DNA from: Ulvibacterium sp.
GTDB taxonomy: Bacteria > Bacteroidota > Bacteroidia > Flavobacteriales > Flavobacteriaceae
Length of the DNA stretch: 64,000 nucleotides
Direction of reading: 5' to 3'
Assembly (NCBI RefSeq): GCF_028285715.1
Contig: NZ_JANQOO010000035.1
Location: 434,001-498,000, forward strand
Part shown: piece after piece, positions 63,940-64,000 of the stretch
How positions within the stretch are numbered: the first letter of the stretch is position 1
Layout: each line of letters begins with the position of its first letter
Notes under the pieces: model-generated
Told to the model about the DNA's origin: nothing
The model's input: the letters and a program-made list of their open reading frames with translations, nothing else
Databases searched by the model: none
Position numbers and translations under genes: made by a program

Positions 63940-64000
63940 ATGCCATACCTGATCGTTAATGGTGCAGTTAAATTTATTGAGTTCACATCAAAGGTTTTTG
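63940..64000 (+). CDS. Start of probable VOC/glyoxalase-family gene, cut by window end
   Basis: The frame reads KIPEGYQGVMPYLIVNGAVKFIEF..., the typical start of PhnB-like VOC-fold proteins. The normal homologue start would lie a few codons before KIPEGYQ, but the only in-frame choices there are ATA (63904) and ATT (63916) after a stop at 63898-63900. The first ATG is 63940, within the conserved block. Gene 3' end is outside the window. Confidence 0.5.
   Translation, partial: MPYLIVNGAVKFIEFTSKVF

Noticed and set aside
1-64000. CRISPR array
   Set aside because: No regularly spaced repeats were seen, and no cas-like gene.

Overview
The window looks like a chromosomal segment from a marine or soil member of the Flavobacteriaceae (phylum Bacteroidota). 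The evidence is the gene content: DUF4834, YfhO, BatA and CAL67264-type proteins, a flavobacterial-type acyl-CoA carboxylase beta chain, lipoproteins with C-terminal lipoboxes and many secreted or outer-membrane proteins. Shine-Dalgarno sequences are largely missing before start codons. Several intergenic regions carry the Bacteroidota -7 promoter element TAnnTTTG. No CRISPR array, insertion sequence or rRNA operon is visible. The only RNA gene found is one tRNA-Ser.

Layout. Positions 1-10.5 kb are mostly housekeeping: a truncated secreted protein, an acyl-CoA carboxylase beta subunit, an oxidoreductase, EttA, fumarase and an ArsC-like reductase, with small membrane or secreted proteins between them. 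Positions 10.9-22.4 kb hold the most striking block. Two convergent operons each combine a circularly permuted ATP-grasp ligase, an Alpha-E domain and transglutaminase-like proteins, and the left operon adds a DUF2126 putative amidoligase. prfB (RF2) lies between them with an intact programmed +1 frameshift site. Positions 22.6-29 kb carry a secreted zinc protease, threonine aldolase, a YegP-like protein, a YbaB-like protein and an S9 peptidase lipoprotein.

Positions 29.1-32.7 kb hold a cysteine-synthase-like enzyme, an alpha-oxoamine-synthase acyltransferase and a BcerS/YghO-like N-acyltransferase. Together these look like the core of sulfonolipid (capnine) biosynthesis. Positions 34-39.5 kb form a tightly coupled envelope-glycan operon: DUF4834, YfhO, glycosyltransferase, flippase. 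Then come an arginine-rich repeat protein and uvrA.

Positions 44.3-46.4 kb contain a tandem duplication. Two near-identical ECF-type sigma factor genes are each followed by a 47-codon gene, and each pair has its own terminator. The 47-residue proteins are clearly paralogous and are easy to miss because of their size. Positions 46.3-52.4 kb carry an endonuclease III without the iron-sulfur cysteines, Bcp, an aberrant pyruvate-kinase-like protein and a beta-lactamase-fold hydrolase. Positions 52.4-57 kb are one minus-strand operon (BatA-like protein, degenerate dihydroorotase, two small membrane proteins, esterase). Positions 57-62.4 kb hold a glycosyltransferase, a secreted M43 protease, a sterol-desaturase-family protein and a TPR protein with a doubtful start. 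The right end has tRNA-Ser(UGA), an imperfect copy of the tRNA 3' end (possible attachment-site scar), an AraC-family regulator and the beginning of a probable VOC-family gene.

Limits: all calls come from reading motifs and comparing with remembered families. No database search, structure prediction or statistics were run. Start codons given here are judgements, and in several places an internal ATG was preferred to the longest possible frame.
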